From Tomocerus qinae (Eukaryota; Arthropoda; Collembola; Entomobryomorpha; Tomoceridae): a stretch of DNA of 64,000 bases. Positions 33,209 through 48,200 of this stretch are shown piece after piece (positions within the stretch are counted from its first letter, which is position 1; each line of letters begins with the position of its first letter). The position numbers were made by a program, and so were the translations under genes. Under the pieces are notes generated by a model. It saw only the letters and a list, made by a program, of their open reading frames with translations. It was not told the DNA's origin and did no database searches. The stretch spans positions 94,426,001 to 94,490,000 of the forward strand of contig CM034546.1 in NCBI GenBank assembly GCA_020055645.1. The letters are read 5' to 3'.

Positions 33209-36200
33209 AGCACTCACGTTTCCGTGAACAATTTACATACATATGGCTTTTACTGAACCGGCTTCAAGTGGAACATCATGTTCTCAGCTAACATCGTCAA
33301 AACATCAAATCACAGACAGACATTTACATCTACGCAGTGCTCGTGCACAAACATTTTTAATTTAGCTGTATACAGATTACAGACATCTATATTACTTCTC
33401 TTGCCTACCAACTTACCTTACAAATACTAAATGAGTGCTAAGAGCTTTTACATAAAATAATTGTCTTTAATGCGTACACATTTACAATATTCTAGGTAGG
33501 TACATCTTAGAGGGCAAGTCTCATGCTTGAGCAAAGCTCTTATGGAAAGTGACGATTCCATAATCCCTTGGCTTGTTCGAATAAATTATTTCCAATGTGC
33601 ATTCTACTTTAGTATTATTTGTGTATTCATTTTTTCTGAATGTACAGATATTATATTGTAGATCATCGGGGTGTCCACGAAATAACTAATGACAATGTCC
33701 ACTGAATACTCATAACTATAAATGTATCATTATTAACTGTAATTTGAACTTTTGCAGGCTATAGCCCTGAAGTAAGCATTTTTACAAACGAGGATGTTAG
33801 ATCAGTATTTGAAAGCGAAAGTTGGAATACAATACATTACGTGTGTGTACGAAAGCATTTCAAAATACGTAATCCTAGCTTAATGAAAAAGAGTTTAGAT
33901 GCATACGTGTATGACAGTGAGATAAAGGTTTTTAAATGAAAATCAGCAAGTGTGAAATGATAACTAACACAAATGAGTCGATGTGAGCAGTAGTACATTG
34001 TGTATGTGCTGTCTATTGATTGCTTTAGTTCTGGGCTCTACGTTAATAAATGAGTTGTGATGCTTACAGATACACCAGTTTAATTGGGTAAGGCAACATT
34101 GAAAATGGTTTGTATCTAAGCTTTATTAGTATTAATACAGGATATTAGGCATGTTCTCTGTACTAATGATCTAAATAACAGCCTACATCCTCATCAACGC
34201 AAATTGTGTACTTTATGTAATAATTATGATAGTTTACGTAAATACGGCTTTAAGAATGTTATATTTTCTTATACGTAATAGTTTTAAAATATTTAGAACT
34301 TGGAGTGAACGTGAGAAATATGAATAACCAGTTTAGTATTAGTTACTAACTGCAGTGAAGTACTATTTACTAAGAGAAATCATTATTATAGTTACCTTTG
34401 TGTGTGTGTTTGTATCTGAATGAAAAGAAATGCCGATGAATTGTATTGCTTTTGTTTCTATTGAATAAAACTTGACTGAAATACTAACAATAAACGTGAA
34501 TGATTAAGGAAAAATGTTTTGTTGTTCATTTGTACTGCGTATTTGTTTACTTTCATTCTGTAGCACATTGCATTTCGTCCTATCGTGTGCTCATAAACAT
34601 ACATACATGGGTTTTTTTGCTTTTGTTTGTATAACCTAACCTAGGCAATTGTTGTAAGTAGTTGAGACGAAGACGCCTAGATAGGTTTCAGTCTGGTAGT
34701 TTGATTTGATCTGATGAAAGCGGCATGCTGAGCTAATTAAAGGTTGCGTGCCTTACTACGACCACTTTATCATATCCTATTCTACGAAAGTTATATCGGA
34801 CTGCGAACATTATCCCCATTATGTTAATGTGTTACTGTACTTTTATTGCTATCAAACGATTTAAGTATTCATTATTATAAGACACCTTATTTCTTTCTAT
34901 AATGCATTAATGGCTTCGCCAACATTTTTCCAGGCCCACTCATTGTCGGCTCTATTCAATCATTGTACTTGCATCTAAGGAGAATTATAAAGACGATATT
35001 CAAACGAGATTTGATTTAGTTTCCCAATGCAATAGAAATGAAAACAAAAGTTTCATTTTTTTTACCTTCTACCCTTTCAGTATATAATTAGTGTTGATAT
35101 TACTATATATAGAGAGAATCAAAACATAGCGAGGTCTGTAGTAGGCGTGAATGCAAATGAAGGGAGAAATATGCACTGCAGCAGCTATCTATTTATTATT
35201 GACATCATTTATTGAGTCGGTGTGTACAAAAAGTAATCCTTTTTTTAAAAATCGTATTGGAAAATATTTTATGATCTTAGTTGGTACAATGCACAAGAGG
35301 AATTTTTAGGTAGCTTGAATAGCTAATGGGCTTTTTAAAGTCAAGAGTTCAACTATGAGGAATTGAGAGCTAGCCTCGCGTCAATAATTCATAAAGCTCC
35401 TGTTGTATTTACATTATTTCCTAGGTGGTCATAAAACTTTCTACTAATTTATTGCATGTAGTATAATACATGCTGGATTTTATGGTATGATATCCCTTTG
35501 TGCTACAATTTCAAATTGATAAATAATTGGAAGATGTTCCTTGCTGTTGTAAAACCATTAATTCAATTAATCAATCATTTCCGGTTGTTCTTGTTGGGTT
35601 TATTTGTTAATGACAATTAGTGCACAGTGTGATACAGCGATGCCTAATGCATGTATACAAGTATCTTCTATGTAAATATGGTAAACACTAAACACCTCGT
35701 GGCAATCTACTAATGAATCTGTAATGGATATTTTTTTGAGCTTTTTAAGTCGTTTTTCCTTCATTTGCATATCAAGCTAGTAAATAAATGGTAAATACTA
35801 CTTTGGAAATGATGTTTACTCTGAAGATTTAAGTATTTTGAATTAGCAAGGTAGTTACTAGTCCATGATATTAAAAATGCTTTTACTTTCTCAAAAAGGA
35901 AAAAATTAATGATGATTTTTCACACAGGTAGGTAGAAATTATCTTGGGTAATAAATGAAAAAAGTTATTCTAATAAGGCCATTACGCATAAAAATACGAG
36001 TTTAATCGTTTAGTTTATTACAGTCCAATTATGATGTGGTTGTAGACTGTATAAGATCACTACTTTATAAACTATCTGCTTATCCTGAGTAATCATCGTA
36101 ATTCGAGTTAAGATTACTCAGAAAACAAATAAAGGCTCTCACAAGACAAAATACTATTTCATGCTACAGGAATTTAGAATCTTATCATTGTGGTTTTACA

Positions 36201-39200
36201 TGCATTCTTGTAGAACATAATTCTATATCATTTCATAAAATATGTTTCAATCTAGCATTTGGTACTAGCGAGTTGTCTAATGTCTTTTCCGTACATATAA
36301 GATAAGATAGACTTCCTCGTCAAGTTAGCAACAGCAGGTGGTCATGTCTACCTAAGTGTTTGAGTTTACTACTCTAAATTATGACACGCACTGGCACTGG
36401 ACGGAAAAGAGTTGAAAATCAAATGTACACAAGAAGTACGCAGCAGAGCGGATTTCGCGATAATGCTAACAAAATGAATACATAGATTTTCTATATCATT
36501 ATTGTACCTGCTGGCGGAGCTACAGTTTCATAAATTCTACCTTAACTAGTTTCAAACGATATTGACTGACTTAACTTTTATTGCGAGCAGAGATAATCTG
36601 CTGCACTTGGAGAACTATAACAAATGTCTATATTATATTAGCTTGTATTCATTATCATCTGTACCATTGCATGACAGGTATGGCATTCTCTGTCGTGGAG
36701 CTTATTAACTTCATGAATGAACTTTCTTCCACCTGCCCTAATGCCACACGTGCATGGACGCATCAAAAGGTCAATAGTGTCCTATGACACATTTCATCTA
36801 ATTCCGTTTTCAAAAACAGCAGTAATAATTTGTATTTCACTCGTTAAGTAAGTCATGCTCTTGCAGAATGAATTAGCATAATCCCCAAGCAGGGAGTCGC
36901 AAAAGTGAATAATCCTGTGTGAAAAAGAAATGAGTCTAAAGAGTTGCCTCCCATTTCAAAGACAAAACGAATTGAGAAAGAAAATATTGCTTTTAGCTGC
37001 CCACACGCAGAATATCGTCACCAGAGCCGATGCGTCTACTGATTCGATTCGACTTAACTGGCTTGTAGCTTACTTGAGTGTGACAAGTAGTTAATGGGCA
37101 TGGCTAAGGTCTTTAAAAGGTAGTCAAATGACCATAGAAATCTTTTATTTATTCTTCCATGGACATCTTTTTGATTTACAACTCAGCAACACCGATAAAT
37201 CACGAATAATCATCGAACAAACAATAAAAGTGACCTCCTAAGTAGGCACTATTATTGTCAGAGTAGAAACGAGCTGCATGCATGAAGAGATTGATACTCT
37301 CTTGTTGAAATTGTAATAAGAAATCCATATATGGCCTTCTGTCGTGTCATCTTCCTTTCCCAACCCAACAAACTAAAGAAATCTCCGGATGTTATTATAT
37401 TACCAATGAAACAAATGGAAATCTAACTACAAGGTAAGACATGCTCGCTACATTTACAGACAACACACGACAAAGAATCACCTTTTGGACATAGTTTATA
37501 ATCCTGCGAAGGCGTTTCTTCTTTTTATTATGCATTGAAAAGAAACCGAAAGAAGATGGCACAAAACAAACATAAATGTCTCTCTTTACTCACAGAGGTT
37601 AATACACCAAAGTAAATATCCCTTTACAGATGTGAATACTATTCATATCTTTTTTATGTTTGTATAACAGGTTAACTTGTGTTACTGCGTTTATTTCCAC
37701 ATGTACCAAGATATTATATATCTCATTTTCTCATTCGTACATGTAATATTATGCAGATTAACTTTCAGTCTGTACTCAACCAAGTTTCTAATACACAGAC
37801 GTACAAAGTAAATAAATTTAATTAATTAGATTCTTATTGCCTTCTGTTAATTGTTTGGTCATTAGTATCGGACTGCGATGAGAAACTCGACAGATTTATT
37901 ACACTCAAACAGAAATAGTACGCCACCCGTGATGCCAAGCATATTTATACGATACTGTTACAAACTGTACTGCAGTTTTTTGAAATGTAATTTGAAAGTA
38001 ATACAAAGTTGAAGGATACGAACGATCTATTAAAATTAGTTTGCGGATTATTCCCATCAGCATTATATTTGTGTTTTTGTTGTTTTGAACTGAAAATGTA
38101 AAAAAGGTGCATCGGATGCAGTCAAAAGAATTAGCCATGATAACTCTATGTCACTGTACCACAGAAGCATTTAGATTTAGAATAATAGCATATCGGTAGG
38201 ATAATCACAAACTGATATGCAATCATGAAACATAAAGGGACTCCACCCAAGTGTAAAGGGTGCTCAATCACAATTCTCAATCACAATAAATACAAACGTA
38301 TAATTTTCAGAATTTTGAAAGACAGATCAAAGACCGATAACGAAGTACCTAACTGTAAAAATGCAGTTTGTGTATGTAGTCCACAGTTTTGTTATATTTT
38401 AGTGGGAAGGAAATTGGGAATCTCTCTATTGCTCATTAAACTTGGAATATGAAGCATCAATACTTCAACAACAGGTCATTGTGTCTTGAATACAAATGAC
38501 TCCAATATGTATAACCTCGAACTTGTCTGGGTTTGAATAAATTTTGTGATGTTGACCTGCTCTGCACTTTAGTTCACATGTGGGATGATTTTTTTCTATT
38601 TTATTGCCGGCAATCCATATTTTATCGAGCAATCTTTCAAGCTAAGTTAATTCCTATGCTGCGACAGAGTGCCAAAACTATTTTCATTGACATTTTAAAT
38701 TAAAATTATATTAATACAATAGCAGATCGAGACCTTCCTTCAACGGAGTAAAGAATGGTACATTAATCGTTTGCGTGAATGTATTGTAATAATATATTGT
38801 GGATACAATGATATTTGCCATTTTCACCTTCTCAAGTTGAAAAGAGTAATAAAAAACTATAAAGTGAGTAATTATTCCCAAAGTACAGTTGTATGTCTAC
38901 TTTAGTATGTATTTTACTGCCCTAGCTAATAGGAAGAACATTGACCGTCGAGGACCGACGCGAGGGATATTAATGATCCAACGTGGAATGGTCGAAAGGG
39001 ATTTAATGTCTGTTCATCGTATCTTTCACCACATCTTTGTCACTGATACTTAAAAATTCCGCAAGTGAAGGATATGTAGTAGAGCAGTAGAACGCATAGC
39101 TACAGGTGCTTTGAGAATGTGAAAAGTTGTTGAAATTCTATCTGAAAGGACAGTTGACAATACCGTGACCTGCACAAAAAGATATCTGTAAGGAAATAAT

Positions 39201-42200
39201 GAAAGCTTGACAGTGTATCATGGAACTAATGTTACAGATCTACGTTCCTATCTATCAAGATCAAGTCAGGACAGGCGTCTGCTTCGTCACATATAATATA
39301 ATTGTCAAATGTGGGAATTCAACAAAATGACTCCAAGTGGAATGATTGCGCAGGGCAAGATTATTTGGATTTTCTTTTATCAATGACAGGATCGAGAATT
39401 GGCATAAAATATGGAGTGCTTATATTTCTTCATCCTTTATACATTCTTGCGTAGTGCTACAACTCACTACAAGTTGGTTGACAGTATACAGAGGAAACGA
39501 GTCGGAAAGTAATAAGTGTGCACTATAGCAGAACACAATTCATAAACAATTACAAACAATACACACAGTGTTTGGTATTTTAGTTTATTGCACTCTATGC
39601 ACTCGTATATACAAAACACTTTTGAAGTATAATTACAATTAGTAAGTCTTGGCTTATGCAGTTCTTTTACACTGTGTGTAGTTGCACATCCAATGGCAGG
39701 ATGTATTTATTGCAAACCATTACTGTAGCATACGCAATAAATACATTCTTTATAAATTGTAGGTCTGTATGTGTGTAGCCTGCCTCGGAAGACATGAGCA
39801 TAGATGGTAAATAGAAAAGAAGCAGTTGGTAGGCACTGACTGAGGTTGACTTGTTGCTGTCATTAGTGTCACATGAAAATGTAGGCTAGATCGTTATATT
39901 GTGATTATAAAAAGAGGTACTGTCTCTAGGTGTGTGTATTCTGTGTTTTGTCTTATCTACTGCTAATATCTACAGAAAGACAGACAAGACGATCTATCTG
40001 ATGTATGACATGCCTATGACAACTTGTCAAAGAATAGCTAAAGGAGGAACTAGGAAGCTCAATTCCATTTCGTTGAGTCTCTGTCATACAAGAGTGTATA
40101 CATTTCACGGGATTATAATTACAATGTATGTCTGTACCCTACCTAATCACCTTTTGTACTACGTGCAGCTTGGATTGGAAATCTTAATTAGACGAAAGAT
40201 TAATTACTAGGCTCTTTTGCTCTCTATACTGTAAAATACTAGATGAACACGCATTATTAATGTACTACTGACATTTTCTTGATCTTGACTCTCTTTTCGG
40301 AACTACTTAGATATTCTTTACAATTACAAAAGAAAAAAAATGTTCATTCATAAAGAGTTTTATCATAATCGTAAATTTACTGGCAAAGAATAAGAGCAAC
40401 AAGTATATTAAGGTGCTTAAGTAGTTACTTCACTAATAGACAGAGCAAAAGGGAAGGCTAATTGTAACTATCTTCATAGAAAACAAAAACAGGATTTCAG
40501 AGTCTGAAGAAAGGAGAATGTTTCTTGCGAAATCAATATACGAAGTATATAGTTGAACTCATCTCGGGTGATTTGAGTATTTTAAATCCTCATCAATAGT
40601 TGAATTGAAAGAGAAACTGTTTAGCAGGACAGGTGGAGCAATAACTTTTTGAGTGATACAGAACAGACAAAAGAGTTTCGTACTCACTAATAAATACTAC
40701 TCGTTTACTCTTCTATTAATTATACTAGAAATGCTCTCCTCCTTGTGCAGAGAGGAATGTTTTGATCACAGAGTATAATGTTACACTTGCATATCAATAA
40801 TCTGTTATTAGTGCAAGAGTCTGTGTAGTTATGGGAGTTGTTTCACATAAAAACTCATCAGTGCATTTAGATATTAGACTTGCTAATACATTCTTCTACG
40901 CGTTAGTGTTCACAATTAGTTGGTTAATAAAGTACATAGAGCCTTCTATCTCTGCTGACGTTACAAAATAATGTGGTGTTACAATTTCTATAGGAGATGT
41001 CAGTCCCGTTACTCATTCTATTGACTATTGACTGATCAGAGGCGCTTTTCAGTCTTCATTCGAGTCTCTCATGTGTAATCTATTGTAAGCTGTCTCATAC
41101 ACTGTTTTCTAAACATCATGGCGAGGAATGGGAGCATTTATTTTGATTACCAATCCATTGCTCTAAGCCTTTTTCTTCATTTTAATTTTAATTCATTCCA
41201 TTTCATTTGTTCACAATCCTTTTCCACACAAAGGAGATGATGCAGCCGCACCCCATTCGCCATTCAATACTTTTCCCACAGATTCACAAATATTTTATCG
41301 ACAGTATTGGGGAGATTATTTTTTCTCATTTTAGATTTAGGATAGCTCTAAAATTCTGTTTATGACATGAAATCTCTATTTCATAAATCTATCGCCGTAT
41401 CCCGATTCTTTATGTTCTTTGTCTAGGGCTATTTTGTACCGATTGTAACACGTTGATTAAGACTGAGACAGAATCAAAAAAATATACTCCCATAAATCAT
41501 ATCCAGTACCTACTTATTATAACGTAGGGAAATTTTACAGTTTTACAATTTTATAAATTGACGTTAGAATAAATAGCTACTGGGTTAATGAATTAAACTG
41601 TTTAGAAAATAAAGCCAAAGTTGCAAATGTAAGTAGTGTAAATGTGTAGAATAAAACAAGAACCTAACAAATTGCTAATCAGTAATCACAAATTGTAATT
41701 AGTAATTATAGTAAATAGCCAGCCATCAGTTATCAGGATATCTCCGCAGTGGTAAGTCATTAATGGAAGACTGCATGGGGTCTTCGAGAAGGATTATCTC
41801 ATTGAGAGTTGCTTTTTTACTGGTAGAGACTTAGAGAGCCGCTGTTGTTTGTCCACTGCTGCTTTCGTTTCATAATGAATTCTACTCCTGCGATAATTTT
41901 ATTGCTACCCTTAAAGATGGCTGTGGGAGAGATCGAGCTGAGATAGGATTTAAAATAAATACCAGTGAAAAACTATAGATTGATGATAGTATTAAGAAGT
42001 TGGCTCAATTACCCTAATGAGCCTATGGGCAATGGTTAGATAGTATATCTCGAAAAGTATTATTACTGCAATAGAAAATGATTTCAATAGATAATTAAAT
42101 AGTTGAGTATGCATTCTTCATCTGCTGGACCATAAAATCTTCCATGTATGGAAATGATCATTTATTTTATTTCTATCTTCATTGTGTACATGCATAGCAT

Positions 42201-45200
42201 TTAATCCATCCTTTGCGTGCGTGATAGTTTGCATGAAAATTGCGTTAAATTAATATGTTGGTGAAGAGGTAGAGCTCTAAAACGAAACAGCATGGAAACT
42301 TAAGGAAAGTCATAAAAGATTGTACATTTAAAGCAAGAAATGAGTAGTAGACATGTTACTATTGTGCAAAATGGTATTTTAACTTCTGTGTGCGATGATG
42401 TCAACGTTAACTCCTGAATTATGTGTGGATTTACAAATTACATACCTTGACAAACAAAAAAAATCTCACGATTGCGTGAAAAAATTTACATCGTGAAAAG
42501 GGCAAGCCAGGCTTGGCCAGACCTATCCCTTTCAAAGATTGATTCAAATCTACAGAGCACAGTACGAGGCATACGTGAGCTAAGTACCCAAACGTTATGA
42601 TGAGTTACTTAAGTACGGACATATTTCAATGATGTGTCGTAATCAGCTTATTATGTAGCTACAACTACCTATTTATTTGTATTCAGCCAAGAAATGCCAA
42701 ACTGAGCGGCGAGTGAATGTAAAGTGATTAAAAAATTGGCAAAATACTACGTGGGAATTGACTAATAAATTAGTAATGAAGAGTAATGACACAGATTCCA
42801 TATTTGAATCCTTGCACAGATTACACACAGATATCTCACAGTTTCTTCAGAGCCGAAAATGACTTATTGTGAATTCTAATTTATTGCAAATCCCAAGCGA
42901 GACTATTTTGAAGATAAATTGCTCAGACAAAGACTCTACTTTTGTTTCATTCATAACTTTAGGTATGTACAACAATTGCGGTACAAATGGGCTGAATAAT
43001 GTGCGAAAAACTTAGACTGAGTCGTTTTACTTTTAATTAGCAATTACTAACTGGCATGGACTAGAATAGTAATCAGTTTGTATTTCTTGGCGATGGTGAC
43101 TGAGTGGGAATAGTAGTAGCTCTACGCAGGAGGCAAATAGATATCGATGATTTCCACTTAAAGCGAAAGTTAAAATAAAAGTAAACAATTGTGATTTTTA
43201 TCACGAATCCAAATCAACTACGTAACTTTGAGTTCGAGCTTTGACTCGTTCTGCGAGTAGTAAGTAGCGTTAAGGAGGATACACAAAGTATACATAAGCG
43301 TCACGAATGATAACTTCATTTAATTGATTTGATCCTTATCAGCCGCAAATTGACGTGAGAAAAATCATGCACATGAGAAATTAACTACCTACATAAATCC
43401 CTCGATCCACTACATACAGCTTTTATTGCACTAATTAATGCAGAAAAGGGGCTAAAACTGAAAATGTTAAGTAGGTATATGCAATGAACTAAAAACCGAA
43501 CTAGTTTGAATACCTTGAGATACTTAAGTAGTTAGGTATACAGTTGTATGAAAATTTGTATAAGGACATAAATCTAATTCAGTAGGATTAATTAGTGTTG
43601 TAAATATTTAGATGTAAAGATAAGTAGAGTAATGCTAGAAATAATTTTGCAATAAGTAGGTGTAAATAGTATGAAGTGCAGACAAAGCGTACAACGAAGA
43701 AATCATTAATAATGAGCAAGAGGATGAAGGAAACAAGTAGAATAGAAGGAAATGGGCCGATTTGTAGCTAAGTAGTTTGAGTCTAATGCAAGGAATGTTT
43801 TTTGTGAGAATTTTATTTTGCACTTACTTACCTCAGAACTAGAATTTTATGTTGTGTAGTAGAGTGTAATAAACTACTAATAAACACTGAAAATACGTGA
43901 TAGTAAGTTATGAATGAAGTAAACTGGAAGGTAAGTGGAGAATTGCATTGAGCGAGAGTGAATCTCACCGTTAGTGCAACTACTTTTTTCTGAATGGGTA
44001 AAGTACCTATCTATTATGGTTAACCCATTTGCAATAATTAAAGACTAAACTCGATTTCATTTGAGTTTAATAAAAAAGAAAATTCTCGTCTAGTGCCTTC
44101 GGCCAACCTCGCAGTAAATTGTAAAGATAGTCATTTACAATATTGCGAAGACCACTTCCACTAGTAGTTACAAAAACTGGGATACCTACACAGTAGATAC
44201 TTATTGATGGAGGCTGAGAATGCATTTTGCAGTGTATTGACGTTGACGCACCCAGATTATTAATTGTGTCTTGTTTCCTAATTGAATCAGCATGAAGTAG
44301 ACTGCTGTGTTGATTTATTACTTACTATCCATTTCTATCCACAAGCTGAAGATCTCCTCTCATCTAGAGTGTAGGTAGTCAAGTAGTAGCAAAGTAATAA
44401 TAAGCATTAAATCTGTACAGATTGTAGTCGTTTTGCATCAATGCACTCTTCTGGCCGGGTAAACGAAGTACAGTGCATTTTACTAATGAAGTGGTAAATT
44501 CTTCACTTTTTTGAATTAATTAGAAATAAACGGGAAATTATGATTTGCATTTGCAATGGCAATGTACTATTAGAATTCAACTTGAATTCAAACCGGAATT
44601 TCTGTTTTGTTCAGCTAAAGTCATTCCAATTACCCAAGTGTCTTAATTATTAGTTACGATTAGAGGAGAAATGCAAACTTAACCTTATATTAAATACTTA
44701 TGCAAATGAAATCAGGTGTTTGGTCATAAAAATGTCTGTGAACTTGGATATCTAACTAAGATATCCGTGTACAGGTCATGGCTACAATAAATAATAGAAA
44801 TTAATATACAACTGTCTCAGAAATCCATACGAGTGATATTCTTATTCGAATATGCAAACAACACTTCCTATTTAAAATGCATATACGCAAATAAGAACAA
44901 TGTTATTTATTTTGTACAAATAATTTATTTCAATTACTGAAATACAGTTTTAAGGTATGGTCTAGAATACGTAAGGAAAAGTAAAGAACGAAGTGAAATG
45001 GATAGGGAAAAGAATAAACGGAGATTCGCATTTGTAAAGTTCAGGCAGAGGAGTTTAATTTTGCAGCGCTGTCAGAAGATGAACAACGGCAACTAACAAA
45101 ATAGCGCATCTTGTTAGGATCTCGCTAGATGTACCGAGAACCTGTTAAGAATTTTGTCAACCATTAGACATTCATCATCTGTCAAGTCTTATAGTAATCA

Positions 45201-48200
45201 TTATATTCATGAACCTTTGAGACACAAAGACTTATGAAAAGTATCACTTACACGGAATCTGAATAAATGTATCATAAACATTTTCCTACTCGGCAATTTT
45301 GGCAATCTATGTGGAAGTTCTTTTGAAGTAAGAGATATTTATTATGTACAGTTAGCCTTGGCTTTGCGAGTATAGGTTACAAATCTTAGGGAGTCACAAT
45401 ACTCTAGGTAATACTATACGTCAACGGGAAGTAAAATTCGCAGTGTAAAACAAAGTTATCTCTTTAATCAGAACTATAAGGAATGATTAATGGTTCATAT
45501 AAATATCCTGGTGCATTTGCGCAATAATAATAGATGAATAGTACAGTAATTTAGTTAAAGAGGCAGACAAACTACTTAGTATATCAAATAATCTCGAGTT
45601 ATATTTTATATTGGAGTCAAGTCATTTTTTACCAGTCTGCGTATGAGATCATGAATAAAAGTGTTCATAGTTGAACTGGCAGATAAAAATGCGTATGCAT
45701 TTGCATGTACGGACAGAAAATAGTGTTCGTGTTCACCAACGTCTCTCCGCCTACACCTTATAAAATAAATCCACTGCAAACGCTAAACAGACGGAATATT
45801 TTCCAAGTTTTGCATTTTGCATCAAGGAGATAAGTACCCTTTTCTTGCTGTACCCGTTTGACTGGTAGAAGTTGTGTTTACATTCCGTGTGTATATTTGT
45901 CGTCTGGGGTGTTTGCTAAAGTTGTTTGGTAATATAGCTCATTTAACTTGACATTCAAGTCGTAAAACCCGACCATAGACTGAATTGAGAGTGTTTTAGT
46001 ATGCCGAAACAGATAAAAGAGCAAAAACTTTTAATGCCACATAGTTGAAAACGAGCCAAAAATTAAACTAGCCATAGAATGGGTGCTACTTATGTGTATG
46101 TATGCACAATATTTTCATTTTTATTGTCATTCTCATACTTTCTTTGGAATTACTGACTATTTACATATTCACAGACGAAAATAAACTCACATTTCGCTCT
46201 TTATAAGGTGCATTTTATTACTTTCTTCGGAATTGCTGTATATATTTAGGATGCATGGTTCTTCTCAAAGGGAAAATCAAATTATAATTCACAACATTGC
46301 ATTGAGGAAATGGAAACATTAGGCAAATGCGGATCCGTATTGAAAAGTGACTACTGTATTAGAGTCGTGTGTAGTAAAGTGAAGGATGATGTTCATAGAG
46401 TGTCTATTTGTTGGAGGGGGAGCCATTTAGGGAGCCGCCGTCATCGAAATCAAAATAATTACAGATGAAGAAGTGTCTTGGGCTTAATGAGGCCTGAGGC
46501 AGACGAGCCATCAGACCAAAGTGACAAGGAAAGCTACCCAGTTCTCATTTACTCTTGAAAGCCACTCGTATTGTCACTAACCCAAAGACGCTTGTTCGCA
46601 GAAATATTCGCCGTGTGGATTAAAATGTTACACGTACGTGCTGGCCTAACTTGGGTAGCTTTTCCTTCCATTATGCACTTTCAATAGGCCAAGAATGAAT
46701 TCACATAGTTAAGTGGTACAAATGCGAGAGAAGCACTTCCCTTTTCTATTCAAAGCATTGTAAGCCTGATTGGACATAATGATAGTTTATAATAAAGGTT
46801 AGTAATTAATACATTACATTAACATACTGCTCTTACTCATAAATACATACTTGCAAGTCAACTTGCAAAAATGCTAATGGCAGTTTATCTGGAGGCTTTT
46901 GCCACTCTATACCATAGACTAACCTACAATAGCGAAACGAGGGACCTACCTAACTTCTTTTCGACAATTTTCTGTACCATTCCATAACTTGGGTTCTTTC
47001 TCTCTTCATTAGCAACGTTTTGTACGTTTAAATTCGAGATATCTTTTGTGTAGGTACATGTGACATCATCCCACCATTCTCACGCTAATAATATGCAAAA
47101 TCCAAATGGGTCACTGGCTAAAGTAGACTATGCACGCTCCACGTCTTTACTTATTAGTGAGCCATATCAACAAATCATGAATTTAATTTTCAACTTGGCC
47201 TTTGCAGTGTTTGTCCCATCAGGGATGTATCTTTTGACTTTGACACATTTTCGTGAGTGGACTCAATGCATTCAGATATTAATCGATGTTTGTCATTTTG
47301 AAACTGAGAAATTCGCAAGTGTCGACGAATAGGATTTGTATATACCACTGAAATAATCAAAACAGCTAATGGATTTACCTAGATTCTTTTATTTTACATA
47401 AAAAATTTGCACTCCTAACATTTCAAGGTCCATCTTTTATCATCCTTTTGTTTCTGTGTGAAATGCAAGCACTTAGAGGAACTTATTTCCTTCGCTGATG
47501 AGATTTTCACGAGTTTTACTTCTCTGGCAAACACCTAAATAACAAAACTCAGAAAAATCCAAATGCTTATTAGCCAAAATCTACTTACATGTGAATATTA
47601 CGTCGTTTTATAGGGAAATTTTCATGATCATGAGTCAGGACATGACACGACACGACGAAATGAATGACATGCTACTCTGACCAGCAAAACAAAGCAAAGC
47701 CAAATTATAAGTGATAAGTAGAATCCAATTCAAATCGATCGCTCCGATACAAACGAGAACAGGGCAATATATTATTAAACAAACTCTCATTCACATCTAC
47801 ACCACAAGGTCCTGCTCGTCACGAATTCCAATTCCATTCCAAGATAAATACTTTCTGCTCGAGCATTACTTTGTAGACCATTTTCATTCACAACAACATA
47901 TTGTGCATTATCAATGCATGCATATGTGGTGTACCTATCTATCTATCTTGTAGTTGTGCTACGCAAATTCAACTATTTTTTAAAATTATTATTCTACCTA
48001 TTACCTACATGAAAACAAAAAATACTCAATCAGGGAAAATAAAAACGTGTACCTTACAAATGATTTTTCGTACTCAGGACCCTTTATCTGTCAGTTTTTT
48101 ACTACCATTCCTTGCTATTCTGTTGAAATGTTATTTAGTTCGGTCAGATTACAAATTCTGATAGTCCTAGCCAATTATATTTCCCATTGAGCCAGTACAA

